DNA of 8,929 bases from Verrucomicrobiota bacterium (lineage in GTDB: Bacteria > Verrucomicrobiota > Lentisphaeria > Oligosphaerales > Oligosphaeraceae): contig JAKLHU010000059.1 of NCBI GenBank assembly GCA_022709995.1, positions 1 to 8,929 of the forward strand, given 5' to 3'. How positions within the stretch are numbered: the first letter of the stretch is position 1; every line of letters begins with the position of its first letter. The notes below the pieces were generated by a model. The model saw only the letters and a program-made list of their open reading frames with translations, made no database searches and was not told where the DNA came from. This document shows positions 6,767 through 8,929 of the stretch, piece by piece. Made by a program: the position numbers and the translations under genes.

Positions 6767-8841
6767 TCATGGCCGGTTGCCGACGTTGAATTCGAGGTCG
6801 TCAATAAAAACCGTGAACGTCTTTGCTGTCGCGGTGATGCGCGGGTGGAAATCGACGACGAATTGGAACGGGGCGTCGAGGACCCGGTTTTTGTCGCCGC
6901 CGCGGATGGCTGGGGGGGTAGCGGTCAGGTCCCAGTCGAGGTCGCGCCAGCCCTGCCAGTCGATCTTGGCGGCCTTGCCCTGGAAGATTTCGCCGCGGGC
7001 GTCGCGGAAGCGCGGGGTGAAGGGGGTGCCGCAGTTGCCGCCGAACATTTTGAAGCGCACCCGGATGACTTTGGCGCCGTCTTCCCCCAGGCGTTGCGAG
7101 AAGAGCTTGATCATCCAGGTCTCGCGCTCCTGGGCCGGGAAGGCGGCGTGCAGGCGGAGCGAGCGCTGGCCGGAAACGGCCTGCTCCGTGGAAAGTTCGG
7201 CCGTCGCCGGCAGCCGATTGCCGTCCGCCATTTTTTCTGGTTCCGGGTAGACGAGGTTCCAGGGATTGCTGTTTTCGAAGTCGTACTTGCACCAGCCGTC
7301 GTCCGTCGCGGCGGGCAGGGGAACGGATTGCGGTGGCACCGGCGCGGGCGGGGCGGCGGCGGCCAGGACGGGCGGGGCGGCGGCCGACGTGGCGGCGACC
7401 GACGCGGTGGCGACCGACGCGGTGGCGACCGACGCGGCGGCGGGGGCGGGCGGGGCTGGGGTCGATGGGCTCAGTGGCAGGGCGGCCGTGCGGTCGGGGC
7501 CGGCGACCTGGTCTCGGTCCAGGAAGCGGACGACGGGCTCGGAGAACTGGTACGCGTCATCATGTTTCGGGGCGGCGAGGACGGAATCCTGGTCCTGGGC
7601 GGTGGCCGCCTGGAACTCGGCCAGGGCGCCGGCGGCATAGTCGCTGGCGCCGACGGTGAAGCGGCCGGGATGATAGGCGTTGGCGGCGGCGACGTACTTG
7701 GCGGTGGCCGCGACCTGGACCTCCTTGTCAACGCCGTTGGCGACGATGGTGGCCAGCAGGTGCAATTCGGCGTTGTCCTGCACGACCAGGCCGGTCTTGC
7801 CGCCGAGGATGGCGCAGTGGCTGACGACGGTCTTGCCGTTGCCGGCGGCGACGAAGGCGGGGGCGTCGGGGGCGCCGATGACGACGACGTTCTTGAAGAA
7901 GAAAAGGCCGTTTTCCATGGGATTGCCGGGCGCGTAGCCGAGGCCCCGGGCCCGGTCGGACTGGTTCGGACCTGGGGGCCGCCATTGTTGCGGACGACCG
8001 CGTCTTCCAGGCTGCGGGCGCCGCCGAGGAAATGGACGCCGGTCAAGCGGTTGTCTTCGACTAACACGCCCTGGTACCAGGAGCGCGAGGCGGTGACATC
8101 CTGGATGCCGTAGTTGTTGCCGTGGAAATGGCCGCCGCGGACCATGGCGGCGACGTCCTCGTGAATGGAAAAGCCGTCGTCGCCGTTGTAGCGGGCGGTG
8201 ATGTTTTCGAAGAACAGCCCGCGGCAGTAGCCGTGGATGTTGAAGCCGTCGTTGGAGAAGTATTCCGCGGTCAGGTTGCGGACGGTGAGGTAGCTGCGGT
8301 TGGCGAGGGCGATGCCGGCGGCGCGGCCGGTGACTTGCAGACCGAGTCCGGCCGGGGTGCGGCCCGGCTCGCAGCGGACGTACAGCCCGTCGGTGGTGCA
8401 GATGGCTTCGCCGGGCCGCAGGCTTTCCGGCTTGGCGCCGCGCGGCAGGGGCGTCCGGGCACGGTCGACCAGATAGGGCGCCAAGGCGCCCCATTTGATC
8501 TTGCTGGTCTGGAAGAACAGGCCGTCGCCCCGGTCTTGCCATGCGTCTTCGGGAACGGCCATCAGGCCGCTGATGACGGCGCCGTTGCCTTCGACGGTGA
8601 TCGGCTGCGCCGGCGTGCCGTCGACCGGAAACGTGATGCTCTCATAGAACGTCTGGCCGGGCGCGAGCCAGAGCGTGTCGCCTGGACCGAGCTGGCTGGT
8701 CGCGGCGGCGATCGTCTGCTTGGCGGTCGCGGCCGTCAGCCCGTCCTGGCTGTCCTGGCCATTCTGGCCGTCGACATGGACGGTCTTGGCCGCCAGCGCC
8801 AGCACCGCGAAAAGAACAACGGAAAAAAGAAGTTTTTGCAT
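6767..8841 (-). CDS. Secreted right-handed beta-helix protein with C-terminal carbohydrate-binding-like domain (frameshifted)
   Basis: Two overlapping minus-strand frames make one protein. The first covers the N-terminal ~288 residues; the second continues to the TGA at 6767-6769. One extra base would give 691 residues. MQKLLFSVVLFAVLALAA is a signal peptide. VHVDGQNGQDSQDG and GPGDTLWLAPG follow, the usual opening of secreted parallel beta-helix proteins. Repeated coils (YLTVRNLTAEYFSNDGFNIH, then LFFENITARYNGDDGFSIHE) form the helix, which resumes after the break with LFFFKNVVVIG. A Pro/Ala/Ser/Thr linker (~455-514) leads to a beta-rich domain (~515-691; YDFENSNPWN to FIDDLEFNV) like a carbohydrate-binding jelly roll. 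Polysaccharide binding or cleavage outside the cytoplasm is likely, but no catalytic residues can be named. ATG at 8841 is chosen because the signal peptide begins there. The frame is open upstream to the window edge and includes a TTG at 8877. Confidence 0.8.
7380..7439. repeat. Four 15-bp tandem repeats in the beta-helix linker
   Basis: Units start at 7380, 7395, 7410 and 7425. The middle two are identical (GCGACCGACGCGGTG) and the outer ones differ by one to three bases. On the minus strand they encode repeated ASVAT pentapeptides in the interdomain linker of the secreted protein. Such a tract can change length without breaking the frame. Confidence 0.8.
7944..7978 (-). other. Site of the frame break in the beta-helix gene
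   Basis: Upstream of here the conserved protein is in one frame (EDAVVRNNGG ends at 7978). Downstream it is in the frame shifted by -1 (GNPMENGLFFFKNVV). Two homopolymers lie in the interval: C5 at 7974-7978 and G4 at 7944-7947 on the coding strand. One missing base in either restores a single frame. The C5 run would also let a proline tRNA slip back onto CCC, but it is not a classical X-XXY-YYZ slippery heptamer. Confidence 0.75.
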
Positions 8842-8929
8842 GGTGGGAATGGTGGTTTTGCAGGTTAGGGTTGGCAATGCAACACGCGCCTGGAGCTGCT
8901 CTTGGAGAAGACGCGCGGGCGGTTTTTGC
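8842..8929. other. Upstream edge of the beta-helix gene
   Basis: This is the 88-bp end of the window before the chosen start. I see no Shine-Dalgarno sequence and no convincing -35/-10 pair. The beta-helix frame stays open through it, so a longer N-terminus cannot be excluded from the window alone. The signal peptide argues against one. Confidence 0.3.

Noticed and set aside
8877..8929. A plus-strand ATG at 8877 that could begin a divergent gene
   Set aside because: Only about 17 codons are visible before the window ends, with no clear ribosome binding site and no recognisable motif. It cannot be supported.

Overview
This is a high-GC window with five protein genes. It reads like chromosomal DNA of a PVC-type bacterium; Lentisphaerota or Verrucomicrobiota is my best guess. 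The guess rests on three things: a clade-II single-chain PurL, secreted parallel beta-helix and glycosidase-like proteins, and short tandem repeats between genes. No rRNA or other taxonomic marker is present, so it stays an inference.

Layout: the left edge (1-461, + strand) holds the 3' end of a gene that looks like the C-terminal beta-sandwich of a glycoside hydrolase. Everything else is on the minus strand. In transcription order these are a secreted beta-helix protein (8841-6767, with a frame break near 7944-7978), a CapA-family metallophosphoesterase-like protein (6710-5466), a PH-like/TerB-like two-domain protein (5428-4607), a 316-bp intergenic region, and full-length purL (4290-520). 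The first three minus-strand genes are 56 and 37 bp apart and may be one transcription unit. purL converges on the glycosidase gene and is separated from its neighbours on both sides by repeats.

The most unusual structure is the repeat content around purL. An array of nine AGTGGAC units spaced by 8 or 10 bp lies just upstream of the purL ribosome binding site. Four copies of the same core (one direct, three inverted) abut the purL stop codon and form a perfect 8-bp hairpin. Upstream of the AGTGGAC array is a second, unrelated 9-bp array (CGTCCCATA type). The same intergenic region is visibly less GC-rich than the genes.

The purL product makes FGAM in de novo purine synthesis. The other genes point to extracellular or envelope polysaccharide work (beta-helix plus carbohydrate-binding-like domain, CapA fold), but no pathway can be reconstructed. 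I saw no mobile element, CRISPR array, tRNA or rRNA. I found no convincing evidence for a wholly new system; the repeats and the PH-TerB protein are the items most worth a second look.
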